Shown: positions 25,405-40,317, counted from the stretch's first letter. The stretch is 64,000 bases of DNA from Mermis nigrescens (GCA_036768485.1 JAVLUZ010000703.1:71038-135037); one strand, 5' to 3'. Numbers and translations: made by a program. The notes: generated by a model not told the origin, from the letters alone.

Positions 25405-25540
25405 AGTGCCATACATGGGCAACAACTAAATTCTGGGAGGTCTGGTTGGATGAACTCGTTAAAAATAGTAATCTTCGGGGGAAGTTCCGGGAGGGGGTGC
25501 GAACCCTCCCCCACTACCGTTTCAACCGAGGTGAAGCATT
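25405..25540 (+). repeat. family E copy
   Basis: 'catacatgggcaacaac', 'aaattctgggaggtctggtt' and 'aaaaatagtaatcttcgggg', then a C-rich end. Overlapping open frames on both strands arise from the repeat. Confidence 0.55.
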
Positions 25541-25657
25541 TATTAGTTTTTGTACAATTTGCCGGCTGGCTAGTTTGTCCATCTCCCTCCCGGCACACCA
25601 TTCTTCCACAAGATTCTCGGATCTACAAAGAAACGTTGTTTCTTAAAGCGAATTGTA

Positions 25658-25925
25658 ACCATAGATGCGCAGCATGGCCGATCTGGGGGAAGTCAATAAT
25701 TGAGTTTTTGGGCTACACTGATCTTATAAAATGGGTTGAGCGCTGAAATAGCGTTAAAACTTCGTTATTACACAGTTTCTGGTCAATTTCAAACATTTTT
25801 GAAGAAAAGTTCCAAGTTTCACCCGTTTTTCGCCTTTATTTTGCCTCATTTTGCCGAGAAAATTTTCCATTTATCCATTCTGGAAGTAGGTATCTAGATT
25901 TCCCGAACCCCCACTAAATACACTG
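25658..25925 (+). repeat. family A copy, nearly full length
   Basis: 'catagatgcgcagcatggcc', 'gcgctgaaatagcgttaaaa', 'acacagtttctggtcaattt', 'tttattttgcctcattttgc' and 'tatctagatttccc'. A clean single unit of about 270 bp. Confidence 0.7.
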
Positions 25926-27498
25926 CATTAGTCAATGTGGTCCTCCAACATTTCAATTCTGCCTAACCAGAAAACGATAGGTAAGTGTTTCTATTTTTAT
26001 ATTCATTTCCGTTTCTGTTTTTTGCGTAGTTTATTGTTCATTTTCACAGGAATTTTTCTTATTTTTCCTACTGTTTTCTGTCGAAATCCCATTTTTCATG
26101 TAAAAAATGTAAAAACCGATTAGAAATGATTCCACTGTGAGGCTGTGTATTACATACTCGTATATCCGTTACCCATTTATTTCCATTCCACTAATCGCAG
26201 ATTGTCTTCAACTTTTCTTAGCAGGCACCTATTTGTGTTTTTAGACTAATATGATCGCCTTATATTGAATTTACCCAAAAAAACAATTTTTCGCCTTATG
26301 TATATTCGCCTCTTTCTCGATTTAATCAAACTTCCCAGTTGGATAGTACATTACCGAAATTTTTTTCATCACGTATTTCCGTGAACAATCTGACATCCTT
26401 TTTGGATTAGATCAATCGCTTTCGTGGCTTCCCTACTTTTTTGCCATTTGCGTAGATTGCTTTGATTATCGTTAATTTGTTAGCGGCTTAAGATTTCGCC
26501 AAATGCGCTTTTGCAGCTATTTTTTCGAAAATCATTTTTTTCCCATGTTGTGTAGCCTTTTGTGCACCAAATTTTAATACGGTATAGTGACGTCGATGCG
26601 TAAAACATATGCAAATAAGACATATTTACATAACACAGATAAGATTTGTCTATAACCGAATAGCTAACATCATTAGCATTTAGGAGGCACAACTTCCTTA
26701 CTCACTATGCTTGCATCGGGGCCAAATTATTGAGTGCCTAGCTTGCGATGATCATTAGCCATACGAATTTTCGCCAGGCTTTGTTAAGCATAATGGTAAA
26801 AACCCAGGCATTTTTTAAGATAATTGACTCGGTTTTTTCCATTGCGAAATCACTGACTTCATTGACGCTACTTTAATTTTTATTATTTCCAGCCGTAAAA
26901 TGTTTTTACATACTTACTCGTATTTTCTATATATTATAATTGTGAAACGCATATAGATATTACACCATTTTATCACGAAATATACGGTATGCAGGAAGTA
27001 CAATTTAATAATTTATAAAATGCATTTTTGAAATCAATTTTTTGTCAAACTATGCAAATAAGACTTAAAAGTCAAACATCTAAATAAGTGTTCACTGGCA
27101 ACTGTCCAAACTACGATTACATATGGAAATAGACATCCTCCTTATTCTATCATTTGCTAGTTAGCTGAGTGTCAAACAAGCTAACTTTTTTATATACATA
27201 TGTATATCTGCGTAATAAGGTGACAGCGACAGTTAGATCATGGTTTCCAGATTTTTAATGACAATTGGTTTTTTCCATTGGGGTCTAGCTTATTAGACAG
27301 GGTTCTTGCATCTAAAGAAAATCCTATGATGTAGCATTTCTGTCCCTTGACTACGTTAGAATTTCTCAATTTTTCATTCTGTAGTCAGACAATACTCTTG
27401 CACTGCCATAAGCACATTTATCAAGACCCGACAGTAGAGGCGAAAAATTGCTAAAAATCTTTGATGGAGATTGAATTGAAAGAATGAGCAATAACTTG
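25926..27498. other. no gene recognised
   Basis: AT-rich DNA. No supported exon, RNA gene or element boundary. Confidence 0.55.
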
Positions 27499-27664
27499 TA
27501 GTCTGTTTCACACAAGTTTGGGTATGAATTTTAGAAACAGTCCGACAATGACGCCGACAGATTGCGATTATAGCATTGATTTGATATATAATTATCGTAA
27601 TCCGTCGGCTTACTTTCGAAAAAATTCTTAAAATTCATATCCAAACTTATGTGAAACAGACTTT
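27499..27664. mobile_element. TA-target MITE (TAGTCTGTTTCACA family), intact-looking copy
   Basis: TAGTCTGTTTCACACAAG at the left and CTTATGTGAAACAGACT at the right, with long matching arms (for example GCCGACAGATTGCGATTAT, with its partner around CGTAATCCGTCGGC). The centre contains GATATATAATTATCG, a small AT seed that is relevant to the 49.4 kb copy. Confidence 0.8.
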
Positions 27665-29459
27665 TTATAAGGCTTAGTGAACAATCCGATTTAAGTTAAT
27701 TTTAAATAAAATTAATGAAGTACAAGAATCCTAAAAACGCATTTACTATCGATCTTATTCTTTTGCATCTTAAGTAGATTTTAGTCCGATAGTGTCAAGG
27801 GTAGCAAATTGGAATTTCCTTGCTGTTCGATAAAATCTCTGCTCAGATCACTCTCAAATGTTTCTTTGCTGACGATTTATTTATTTTTCATCTGAGATAC
27901 GTCTTCAAACGTTTTTAGTATAGGTTTCGGTTTACGGCTTTCGTAAGACAATGCATATTCTTAAATACTCTTATTTCCTCAGAGCGTGAAAATCAAATGC
28001 TCTGTATTCCTGAATGAAACGAAAAATAATAAACATGTGAAATGTTAATTTCCGAGCGAAACTAATTTCCCATCAGGAAACTTTTTTGAATCGACAACAA
28101 TCTACAACGACCAGAACAACAAAGTTGATTATCCCTACGTAGACGATCGAGCTGTTGTTCTGATTCTAGTAATCGTGTAAAATAATTGCGAATGAAGTAA
28201 TTGTTGTCTTTCTCATTGAGTACTTAGAAAAAACATGAAGTTTTGCTATAAATAGGTAAGATATTTGAGGACAAAGAAATTTTCCTAATATTGCTATTTG
28301 TTTGTATATGGATAAACAAATAAAAGAATAATATTATTTCTACTTTGCTTTCTCGTTTTAGCTTCCTTCCACAGAGGCGTTATATCCGAAATTCCTAGAA
28401 ATGCGCATTTTTTGAGCTCAAGTCGTCTGGAGCAACTGATCATATCTGGTCACATTTAAAACAATGACACTTTTATTTACATATTTATTGCTGCAAGTCT
28501 CAAAATTCTTGAAATTTTCAAAATTCTGAAAATTCAGGCCTAAATTATGGCGTGTAACCTTTGGTGCAGCCTTTTTTGGTCAAAACACATTGATTATAAC
28601 AACTTTCTCGACATGAATCCTCTGTATTTTGACTTCTTTTTTGTATTTAGTTTCATATTTTCTCCTCCCATTCGAATCTTTACGCGAATAAATTTACGCG
28701 CATTTCAAGCAAAAACATCCGCAAGCCCGGGGTCTTTTCTTAGTTTTCCGTCGACAAATATCATTTTTTCTTAACATCTTTTTAAAATCTATCAGTTTTC
28801 CAAATTTGGCCATATTTATCTGACGAACGGTCGGTAAAAACTTTCGAACGATGCGCAAAAACATCAATTTAAGGAAATCGCTTTACTGGGAAGCAAAAAA
28901 TCGAGAACGTAGTTATATGAGGCTAAATCCGTGTTGCTTTGTTAAAAATTTCCGCCTTTCCGTCCATCACGACTCTATTTTCATCGTCAATTGTGTTTAT
29001 CTAGTTTCCATAATCTTTTTTGCGTCCAAAGATTTTGTCGTCATGCCAGCTGAGCCGCATTGGAGTCGTTCATTTATATACACATTTATTATTTTTGTTC
29101 AATATTTTTCGATAGCAAGCGTACAAAAACATCGAACTGCTCGATTTTTCGCGTCGCTCATCGATCGCTGAACAATTACAGTTCATAGAATAAATACACT
29201 GGATTAGGAATAATCTTTTCCATGTTTTAGGATTTTTAAACGCACAAACAAGCAGTTGACTAAATTCTTGTAAAGTTTAATTGCTAACTTTGAGTTTCCA
29301 CTAAAATAATCATTACCAGTGCGGCACCATTTTTTGTAAAGCACCCTGTATTCTAGTACCTATAAATGTGCATCCGTTTTGGAGATCAATTTAGCTCAGA
29401 AGCTGCAAGTGAATCCATGCAGATCAGCTGACTTTCCAAACTAGCTTTCATTTAATACG
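27665..29459. other. no gene recognised
   Basis: A 106-codon frame (28851-29171) ends in a hydrophobic stretch but has no family resemblance or splice context. Confidence 0.5.
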
Positions 29460-29800
29460 TCTTTGGCCAGGACCAGACTTGCACGTCGGGGGTTTGGGAG
29501 GTCTAGATTATACAAGGGCAGCAAAAAATCCTGAGGCGTCTGGTTTGGTGAAATTGCTAAAAAAATCGCCAGAAAATGTAACCAAAAATAGAATTCTGGG
29601 GGTCTGATGTAATCTACGGGGTCTTTTCAAATTCTGAGCGTGCAAACCCCTCAAATCCCCCCAGTGTGGTATAGACCCCCAGAATACAAAAAGAGGAGAA
29701 TTTTCTAGAAAAAGGAAGCAAAAGGACCGTTAAAAAAGCGATGAAAATGAAAAATGTTGTTCAAAAGTGCTTAAAATTGGCCAAAAGTAGATTAACGTAC
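29460..29800 (-). repeat. composite of family A ends with family E inside
   Basis: Family A text ('gaccagacttgcacgtcggg') is followed by a family E module ('caagggcagcaaaaaatcct', 'aaaaatagaattctgggggt') and then by family A again ('gtatagacccccagaataca', 'ttaaaattggccaaaagtag'). This suggests that E either inserted into A or forms one longer unit with it. Confidence 0.6.
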
Positions 29801-29812
29801 ATAGTTTACCTG

Positions 29813-30781
<969 letters not shown>

Positions 30782-30783
30782 TA

Positions 30784-31143
30784 CCCTACTTTTAATTAGC
30801 ATGATTTCAGTGCATCTGTCAGCAAACACATACAGTAACATACCACAATAATGACAGCAGTCCAAGAACGCGGAAAACAATATTGTTCTTAACATAAATT
30901 AATTGCCTCTAAATTTAAAAAATATTGTTTTAAAAAAAGACTCCCTAGATTTTATAACCGTCTACCTTTTGAAATCAATCAGACTGCATAGAATTTAAAA
31001 CTGAGTTAGATATGCTCTTGATTGTCGGAAGTATTAAGTTTACTATTTTTTATTAGCTATAGTAAATATATGTTACATTCTAAACAGTCCTGTAAGTTAT
31101 AGAGGTCGTTCCACATTCAAATTAACTTGGAAACGACATATAA
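30784..31143. other. no gene recognised
   Basis: AT-rich, nothing supported. Confidence 0.5.
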
Positions 31144-31314
31144 CGTACCTACGGGACTTACTTAAGTACCTGGCTACACTTAGCGCTGGTCAGGTTGCTA
31201 GGGCGAAACGCCGGACTCAACCACACGACCCTCAATAACTACGGTCTCAAACTCCTCGGACCTAAATTCGTCCGTACCTACGGAGCTATTGGCAGCTATG
31301 CCCTAAAAACCTAA
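31144..31314 (+). other. GC-richer island with a 56-codon open frame
   Basis: Base composition changes abruptly to about half GC from roughly 31130 to 31360. One plus frame reads from CGT at 31144 to TAA at 31312 without a stop and gives protein-like text (for example VRLLGRNAGLNHTTLNNYGL). It has no ATG at the start and no family I recognise. A 13-base word, CGTACCTACGG-A/G, occurs at both ends 128 bp apart. It could be a scrap of a transposon ORF or a structured repeat. Confidence 0.3.
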
Positions 31315-32036
31315 CGCAGTAGTAATTAAGTAACCCCGGAATTTCGCCCTAGGTCAGTTGACCTATTTTGGACCAAAATAATAATTAACGCAAAAAGCTT
31401 TTTAACTTGCTTTCGCCAGAGAATACCTATGGCGAAAAACTATTTCTTTTCTGGTTCCTACGAGCACAATGAACAATGAAAACAACAAAAAAGAGCTCTC
31501 AACCAGCCAGTCATCTTACATAAAAATTATGAAATAATTTTTATGATTTTTAAATTGAAATTTGGGTGTTTGAATTTGCGATAAAGAAAACAATCAAAAG
31601 ACAGTCACTTGGATTATTTAAGCCGAGTAATAAAATAAGGGCCGTCCACCAATTCCGAACTAAACGCGATTGATCACTATGAAAAAGTTTTGAAAAATGA
31701 GCTTGCTAAGCGAGAGTTGTAAACCAAGAGAAACTTAAAGTTTAAACCTACCATTACATTATGAAGAAAATTGTAAAAGATTTTAAACTTTAAGAAAATT
31801 GAAAAGGTGGGATGTTGGTAAATTAAAAAACAAAGTTTTTCGGCAAAAATTCCAAAATTTCACGCAAATATCAAGTGTAAGGAACACTAACGCTCAGATT
31901 TGGTAGTAAAATAAATTTGTAGTATAAACTACATATTAACAACAAATGAATTGTGCAAACTTTACAAAACGACTAAGTGTAGAGAATACTAACAGTCAGA
32001 TTCCCAATTCTGATTTTACGTAGAAAAAAAACTAGA
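31315..32036. other. no gene; edge of the GTGTAAA array
   Basis: Words like AAGTGTAAGGAACACTAACG and AAGTGTAGAGAATACTAACAG recur from 31870 on, suggesting degenerate outer repeats of the array to the right. Confidence 0.45.
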
Positions 32037-33990
32037 ATTTTACTTTATTTTTATCCTATTCAACCTCGCCTGACTTCTGAACAGAGAAAGTGGCGAACAA
32101 AAAATGTACAAACACGTATTTTCCACTGTCCACCACATTGTAAACTTTAAAAATCTGAACCTAACGCCCATTGAATGTAAATAAATTCGGTTCGGGCCAG
32201 TTTGTTGCCCTTTGATTGTATTAGGTTTGTATGTGCCAAACTTATGTTCCGCAAAATATTTGATATGATTTATCAATCAAAATACGAAAAAACCTGTTTT
32301 TTTCGCCCACTTTACACCTCAGATTTCGAACTTTACACCCTATAAACAACTTAATATAACGTTTTTTTGAACGCGGCTCGCTTCGACGTGTAGCCATTAG
32401 AACTTACTTTATTTCTATTTTATTTAATTAACCCCAACTTTTGGCAGAGAAATCTTGGACAAAATCTGTTTTTAACTCATCCACTAGGAAGTAAAGTTTA
32501 AAACCCTGGTACTAACTGCGTATTGATTGTAGAAAAGTTTGCTGGTAAGCACAAGATAGCCCTTGATCCGAAGTACATTTCTGTCAGAAAAAATTTCTAG
32601 TCGGATTCGTAATTTTGATATTGCTCCGATATTACTTTCAACATTTATGGAAAAATGAGTCTCCATAATGTTTTAAAGACAAATAAACATTAGGTTTAAA
32701 CCACTTTGCAATACTGCTGAGTGTAAGCAAGCGCGCCCAACTGACGTATATATTTCATTCCCTGTAAATTTTTAGATCTCAGGAAAAAATTTCGGTTTTT
32801 GCAATGCTCTAGAACAAAGGCTAACATGCAGTGTAAAAAATTACTCGGATATTATGATCAACATTCATGAAAAAATTATGTCTCTGCAATGGTCTGAGGA
32901 CAAATAAACAATGAGTGTAAACTACTTTACCTCACTTTTGGATGTAAACAAATGCGCCTACGTGACGTCTCACATTTGATTCTTTGAAAATTTTTAGACT
33001 CCAGGAAATAATTAGGTTTCTGGAATGCTCAAAAACGAAGATAAATACATATGTAGTGTAAACTTCATGTAAACACCTAGTGTAAAGAAAATTTTGGTCA
33101 GATTCGTAATTTTGATATTCTTCCGATATTACGATTAATATTTATGAAAAAAATTAAGTCTCCATAATGTTCTATGGGCAAAATAACAATTGGTGTAAAC
33201 CACTTTACAACACTGTAGAGTGTAAACATATACGCTAGACTGGCATATCAAATTTGGTTCCTGGTCCATTTCTAGACGTGATAATCGTGTCCCTGACTCA
33301 TAACCGGAGAAGCAGGCAGAAAAAACAAGACAGAAACGCATTTTAAACACCAAATTTTTGACTTTACACTCGCTAAATATTAATGTATAGACAATTTGCT
33401 TTGACATGCACCCGATATAAAGAACTTTATTTTTATTCTATTGGACTTATCCCGACTTCTGGACGGAGAAAGTGGCGAACAAAAAACGCAACAAAAACGT
33501 ATTTTCCATCATTTAGAACACTGTAAACTTTAAAATTCCGTACCGAACTCCCCATTGAGTTTAAAGAAATTCGGTTTGGTACAATTTGTAGCTTTTAAAT
33601 CGTAGTACATTCCTGTGTGCCAAAATTGTCTTGCAAAAATTATTTGGTATGATTTATTAATCAAAATTCGGAAAAAACGTGTTTTTTCGCCCATTTTTTA
33701 CCTCTGATTTCGAACTTTACACCCCCATAAATAACTCAATATTGCGTTTTTTAAATGCGGTTTGCTGCGATGTGTAGCCCCTAAGAGGCACTTTATTACT
33801 GCTGTATTTAATTCACCATGACTCATGAGTGGAAAAATTTGGCAGAGAAATCTTATTTAAAATCCGTTTTTTACACCATTCACTAGAGTGTAAACTTTAA
33901 ACCCCAGGATCTAACTCACCATAGAGCATAGAAGACTTTGCTTATATGCAGAATGTAGCCCTTGATCCGCTCTACATTTCTGTCAGAAAA
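32037..33990. repeat. long direct repeat (period ~1,384 bp) with ~250-bp tandem subrepeats
   Basis: 32037-32590 and 33421-33975 are clear direct repeats (both contain GAGAAAGTGGCGAACAAAAA, TATGATTTAT-AATCAAAAT and AGCCCTTGATCCG). Between them three degenerate subrepeats start near 32600, 32845 and 33101, each with GATATTAC/ATTATGATCAACATT-like text, 'ctccataatgtt', 'acaaataaaca' and 'agtgtaaac'. The word GTGTAAA is frequent throughout. No long open frame. This is satellite-like or the body of an unrecognised transposon. Confidence 0.7.
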
Positions 33991-34448
33991 CATTTTGTAA
34001 AACTCATAACCGGAGTTAGTATCGGACATAAGCAGGTTGAAAACTCGACCAAAAAGTGCTTTTTCACCCCCAGATTTTCGCACTCTTTACACTGCCATTC
34101 GATAACTAATGCGAATTTCAAAAAACAAAAAAATGTCATCTGTAGAATTCATCCCTCTATTATTCTATGCTGTTCAATTCTTCGAGTCATCAATACTCAG
34201 TTGTCCACATGCCGCAGTAAAAAGGTCCCAAAATTTGTCCTATGTTATAACGTTACACAAAAACTTTACACCTTCTTTACACAGTCAGTTTTGAGTTTCA
34301 AGAAAAACAAAAAAACACAGGCAGCGAATTTTTGTATTATCTTTCTTTTAAAAAAAACCGCACCTTCCAGAAGTGTCCCGTTATAGCTGTAGGGGGGTGC
34401 ACAGGTGTTAGGGGTACCCAAGTATATTATAGGTACGCGCTACCTAAG

Positions 34449-34449
<1 letters not shown>
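33991..34449. other. no gene; right edge of the GTGTAAA array
   Basis: 'ctctttacactgcc' and 'aaactttacaccttctttac' continue the array vocabulary to about 34290. The 146-codon frame 33946-34386 lies in this repeat context and shows no domain. Confidence 0.5.

Positions 34450-34481
<32 letters not shown>
34450..34481. repeat. (AT)n, left of the mariner-like MITE
   Basis: 32 bp of alternating AT running directly into the element's target TA. Confidence 0.9.
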
Positions 34482-35255
<774 letters not shown>

Positions 35256-36824
35256 TGCGCTCAGAAATCCAGGATCCAGGAGAAAAAAGGAAAGTTTATA
35301 AAATTTTGTTTATATGATATATATGTGTAATTAATTCGCGTATTGTTACGATGTTATAATTTGAACGTAATGTAAATACAGATCGATTCTCTTAAAATGC
35401 TGGAAATGCAATCAATCATACTCCGATATTAGTCGTTTATTCGTCGTTCTTAATTAAAATCTAGATTCTCCTCATCGAAATGGTCTGGCTGGCATGTTTA
35501 TCGTATGTCGCTCTATCTCATGCTTTGGAAATTTGAGCAAAAAACCTTAAACTGGTATTTGAAATGTTAGTGAGCTCAATTTGAGGCCGACAAAATTACA
35601 CTGTCTTCTGATTCATTATTTTGAAGAAATCTGAGGCGTAAACATGAAAACCGATTGAATTATCGTTTGTTTTTTAAGTTGACCCACTAAATTTAACGTT
35701 TAGCAGTAAATGAAATCTTGTACTCGGATTTAATAATCCATGGTCAGTGCAAGTGCAATCTTATTATCGTTCATTCATTATTTCGCTCTAGATTTCACAT
35801 TAGTGCCGAATTTAAGCTTGGAATAAGCCGGAAGGTGTTAATGCAGGATTATTTTAAAGCTAATCTTGATAAGCTGATTTTGGATTTCCAGCATCAGGTA
35901 GAGTAAGCGTAACAAAAAGAACTAAACCAAGTTTTTAATCATTTGAATGTGCTATGATAAGATTTTTAACTTTATGAGATATTAGCCGTATCAAATTATG
36001 CAAATAAGTTTCACTGACACAGCTTTTTGATGAAAATTCAACCAATTTTGAAATTGCATTCATCTTATTTCAAAATACTGTGTAGCCACGATATTTTGAT
36101 TGGTAAGGCAGCTATTGCTTAACACGATTGAAAATTATTTTGTAATGGTCGGTGAAATTTAATTATTGACATCAATCATACATGGAATTTTGGCTCAAAT
36201 TTCATGTCCAAATCGAGGTCTCCTCCAGCAGAGAAGAGCGTATTTAATGCTAAATATTGTTTGTTTCGATTCAAAAAGATCAAAATTATGTCTCGTAAAA
36301 TTTACGGAGTACAGATCTATCATTTATTTTTCATTTTTCTATTTATATATACTTTTACGTTTTATCTTAAATGAAAAAATTTGTTACTTATTTTAATGAA
36401 TATCTTAATTACCTCAATCTGTATACCTACCTGACCGAACCGAAAATTCGAACGATTGAGATTTTGAATCGTTATTATTTCCAGCGATTGAACTCGCAAT
36501 TTTTTGATCGTCGTCTTAACATAGCCTCAAAATTTACTTTTCCAGTCCCTGACGGATAACGCTTGTTCTCTTACATTCTTTTTTACGTTATTCAGATACT
36601 TTGTTCGGCGGATGTTATTATCGAAGTGACCAAAATAGCTTTTTTCGCAATAAGCATCAAGGGACTCGGTTGGCTTAGCCTGCTTCTAATCTATCTCTAA
36701 TTACAAACTATACTTTGTCTATTATTGATGCTTAATTAAATTTCCTCGTTTGCCGTTTCGCTAAATATATTACATTTAATACACTGTTTTGCATAAATCA
36801 AACGACCATTGCAAACTTTATATA
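35256..36824. other. no gene recognised
   Basis: AT-rich. Frames such as 36166-36396 are short and featureless. Confidence 0.55.
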
Positions 36825-37671
36825 TAGGGTGGCTCAAAAAGCGAATGGCATATTGGTCCTTCTAACTTCTCCTAAAGTTGACCAAATTAAATGCGGTTCG
36901 TTTTTTAAGAGCCTGTTACCTCTGCAAGAACGAGGTGAAGTTTCAATTATGCAGACTATGTTTTACTATTTATTTTTACTTCGATTGGCTGCGCCAGTGC
37001 GGAACAGCTGCACCTTTATCACGGGTTGTTGCCACACATGGGCACTACGTGAGGTTTGGCGGAGTATGCACCCCCAGAAGTTGAAATTCCCCCCAGAAAT
37101 CAAAATACCCCCAGAATTCAAATTTTGAAATTTTTTCTTGCTCTTTTTAGTGAGTTTTTGATGTTATTGGATAGTGCTTGATGAGAAACGTCGAAAAATG
37201 GTGTTTTTTCGCCATACGACTACTTCTAGAACATTTTTTGACCTTTGAAAATTTTTTCACCCCCCCCAGAATTTCGGTGCTGCCCACCTATGGTTGTTGC
37301 ACTCATACATCAACGTTTTACTTTAGTAGTTGCCGAAACTTGCCACCTTTGGTTTAAGCTCAATGATTTCGCACCAACTTGAAATGCAAAAAAAGAAAGA
37401 TTGGTAAAAATGGCTTTAAAATAAAAGAAGTTAATTTCAATGTCGTAAAATAGTTACAAGCTATAAAGGTAAATTATGCTTCTAACAGGTGCTTTCATGA
37501 CCCAAAAACGACTTCTACTTAATTTAGTGTAAACCAATAGCAATTAGATAAATAAAACTTCGATAATTTAGAGAGGTAATAGGCTCTTGAACAAAGCAGT
37601 CTGCATTCAAATTGGTCAAGTATTAGAGAAATTATTAAGACCAATATGCCATTCGTTTTTTAGCAACCCTG
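36825..37671. mobile_element. inverted-repeat transposon with a nested family C copy
   Basis: The left end TAGGGTGGCTCAAAAAGCGA and the inverted right end CAGGGTTGCTAAAAAACGAA continue into shared arms (ATGGCATATTGGTC on both). A reversed family C copy interrupts it at about 37035-37310. The ends resemble mariner-type MITEs; the target duplication is not clean. Confidence 0.7.
37035..37310 (-). repeat. family C copy, reverse, nested
   Basis: Starts 'cacatgggcactacgtgagg' and runs through 'ccccagaagttgaaattcc', 'gatagtgcttgatgagaaac' and 'tttttcgccatacgactac' to a C run and 'gctgcccacctatgg'. Confidence 0.7.
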
Positions 37672-37854
37672 TTTAAAAATAGGACGATTCACAGTAGAAT
37701 CAGATTACTTCATGCGAGAAATTTCATAAAATCCATTTTCACCATTATTTAAATCCATTCACACTATTATTTATCATATATCTATAAAATAGATGAAATA
37801 AAGCACGTAAGATCCTCAATTAAAGGTACTCGCTGGCGCTATTTATTAACCAAT

Positions 37855-38290
37855 TTTGATAAATTAAAAATTTTCTTCGAAAAATTGTTTTAAATTGACT
37901 ATAAACTGTATAATAACGTGATTTTAACGCTATCCTAGCGCTTATATCAGTTTTTGAGACCATTTTTGCCCAAAAAAATTTTAATTTTTGACCCCCAGAC
38001 AGGCTGATCTCCCCCCAGATCGGCCAGGCTTTGCATCTTTGATCTAGACCCCCGCAAATTAGACAAATGGGAAATTTTCTGGGAAAAATGAGGCGGATTT
38101 AAGGCAGGCCAAAAATAGATGAAAATGGAAAATTTTTGCTTCAAATCGACCAAAAACTATGGAATAACGTAGTTTTTACGTCATTTTAGTGTTCATACCA
38201 GCATTTTGAGGCCACATTGGTTAAAAAAAGATCTCTGACTTATCTCAGTCCAGACTGCTGACCTCTAACCGGCCATGCTTTGATTCTATG
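37855..38290 (-). repeat. family A, one and a half units
   Basis: First unit ends 'agatcggccaggctttgcat'. The next starts 'gatctagacccccgcaaatt' and ends 'ggccatgctttgattctatg'. Direct tandem arrangement. Confidence 0.7.
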
Positions 38291-40317
38291 ACGCAAATAG
38301 TCTATTTTTATGGATTTCTAACGTTTTGAATCTCGATGGTGCACAGAATAGAAATACCAATAGGTATTTAATATTTTTGCCGCTTTGCCTTAATTCAGAC
38401 GTCTTCGACGCCCCAAAACTTTTAGTTTATAGAAAACCTTTAGTCTTTTTCTAGCGACTGTTAGCTTAAAGTATCAATAGAACTCATTGATGATTTTGTT
38501 AAATTTCAGCACATTAAAAATTTTTTATATTTCTGTGTTTTAGAAGGAAAGCATCATCCAAAAACGTCATGTTCGCCCAAATTGCGATTTATTGATAAAT
38601 TTCATAATCTAGATTGCTGTCGTATCGATTTTGCCTTTGTCGTTTTATTAAAAAATCGTCGAATTCGTAGCAAATCTCAAAAATGGGCTTTAAAATTCCT
38701 TTTTAAAACTTTAAAATGCATTGCTGTTCTCTATTTTCTACATATACATACATTTGTAAAATCGGCCATAGATTACACGCGCTATCTATTGGTGAACACT
38801 TGCTCTGATAAAGCATCAATCGCAGGCATCATCGTTCGATGAATTAATAACACCTTTTGATCATGTTAGAAGGAATTGCGGGCATGTATGTATAAGATTT
38901 ATATTTAACTTTTTATCATCGCATAACACGTCTTGCTCACGGAGTTATTTTTGTAAACCTGACTTTTCAGCGCTAATATGTGCTGAAATTGACTACAGAT
39001 TTCATGTATGTTAGTCTTGCTCGTGTATGTAATTCCCTATACCTTGTTTTTAGTGTCGAGTTTCACTCTAGTATTACTATACTGTTTAATTTTTAACGAT
39101 CACGCGCCATTATAGCACATTTGCGACTTCGCAATATTCACCCTAATTTAGGTTTTGATTTGTTTCGTATTTCATGAATGTTTCGGTCATCAGACACACG
39201 GTTTTTTCGTATTCGGGAAAGATTTTTTCCGATGTACAAAGACTTTCGGGACCGTCTTTGTACGTGTACAAAGATTTTTGGGAAGACAAAAACTAGAAAA
39301 AATTCAAGATTCCCAAAAAATTTTCGGCGCTCTGTGCCGAAATGAGTAATTGTTTCTTCTATATCTCTCCTTAATGGCAGAAATTGCATTTAGAAAGTAA
39401 AAATACCAGATTTTTTGCGCTGCGCTGTTTAGACAATTTTCAGTATTTTTTGTCATCAGAAAGTCAGAAATTGGCTAAAAAACACGACTAAGGGTCGAAA
39501 AACACTGTTTCATCACAGTGAAAACGCTACTATACTGTATAATAGCACCCAAAAATTTGCTTGTACAAAATGTACAAAGACTTTTGGGGACTATCGTAGT
39601 ACATGTACAAAGGGACCTGTACAAGAAAACACTGATCTGGCATATTAGTGCTTATTACATATTGGTTTTTCTAATCACAAATTTTATATTCGAATTATAG
39701 AGAAATTTGAAAAAAATGGAAAGGTGGATCGCGTTCATTCAACTTTGTGTCTTGGAAAGAAATCGAAATGTTCGTACTTTTCGTCCGGAGACTCGTAGTG
39801 ATTTTTACATATTTTTTCATCATGAGATCGGTTGATAGTCATCAATCTAATATATGTTCCTACTTTTGCTCATTTTTTATTCCTAGGCTCATGAAATCGA
39901 TCGATCTTCCCTCATGGCTTTCGTTTATTTTAATTAGCTAGTTCGAATGCTGATATAACTATTTAATGACTCGCTGCTTTACGACTATTATACTTAACGG
40001 AACCCGATCAGAATCGTGTCTAATGGAAAGCTGGCTCAATCGTACTACGAATATTCGTTAATCTTTCAAAAATATATTTACTTTCGCCTTAACCTTTTTT
40101 TTTTTCCTCAATTCCAATTCAAATACTGAAACACTTGAAATAAGATAAAATAAAAATGGATTAAAATAAAATTAAATTAAAATATGGTGCTTAAAATAAA
40201 ATTTTTAAAATACTTTTAATTTTTGAGGAAAAAGCTCGTTTAGCGATTTATCAGGTGCATGTCATTCTTCAATTGAGAATTACGAATTCGTTTCAATTTT
40301 TTATTAAATTATCGTGG
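38291..40317. other. no gene; two related TGTACAAAG hairpin segments
   Basis: 39232-39285 contains GTACAAAGAC, a 10-base spacer, then GTCTTTGTAC, a perfect 10-bp stem. A degenerate relative lies at 39566-39625. Otherwise nothing recognised. Confidence 0.45.

Noticed and set aside
33946..34386. 146-codon plus-strand frame
   Set aside because: Falls in the GTGTAAA repeat array, with no domain and no conserved start.
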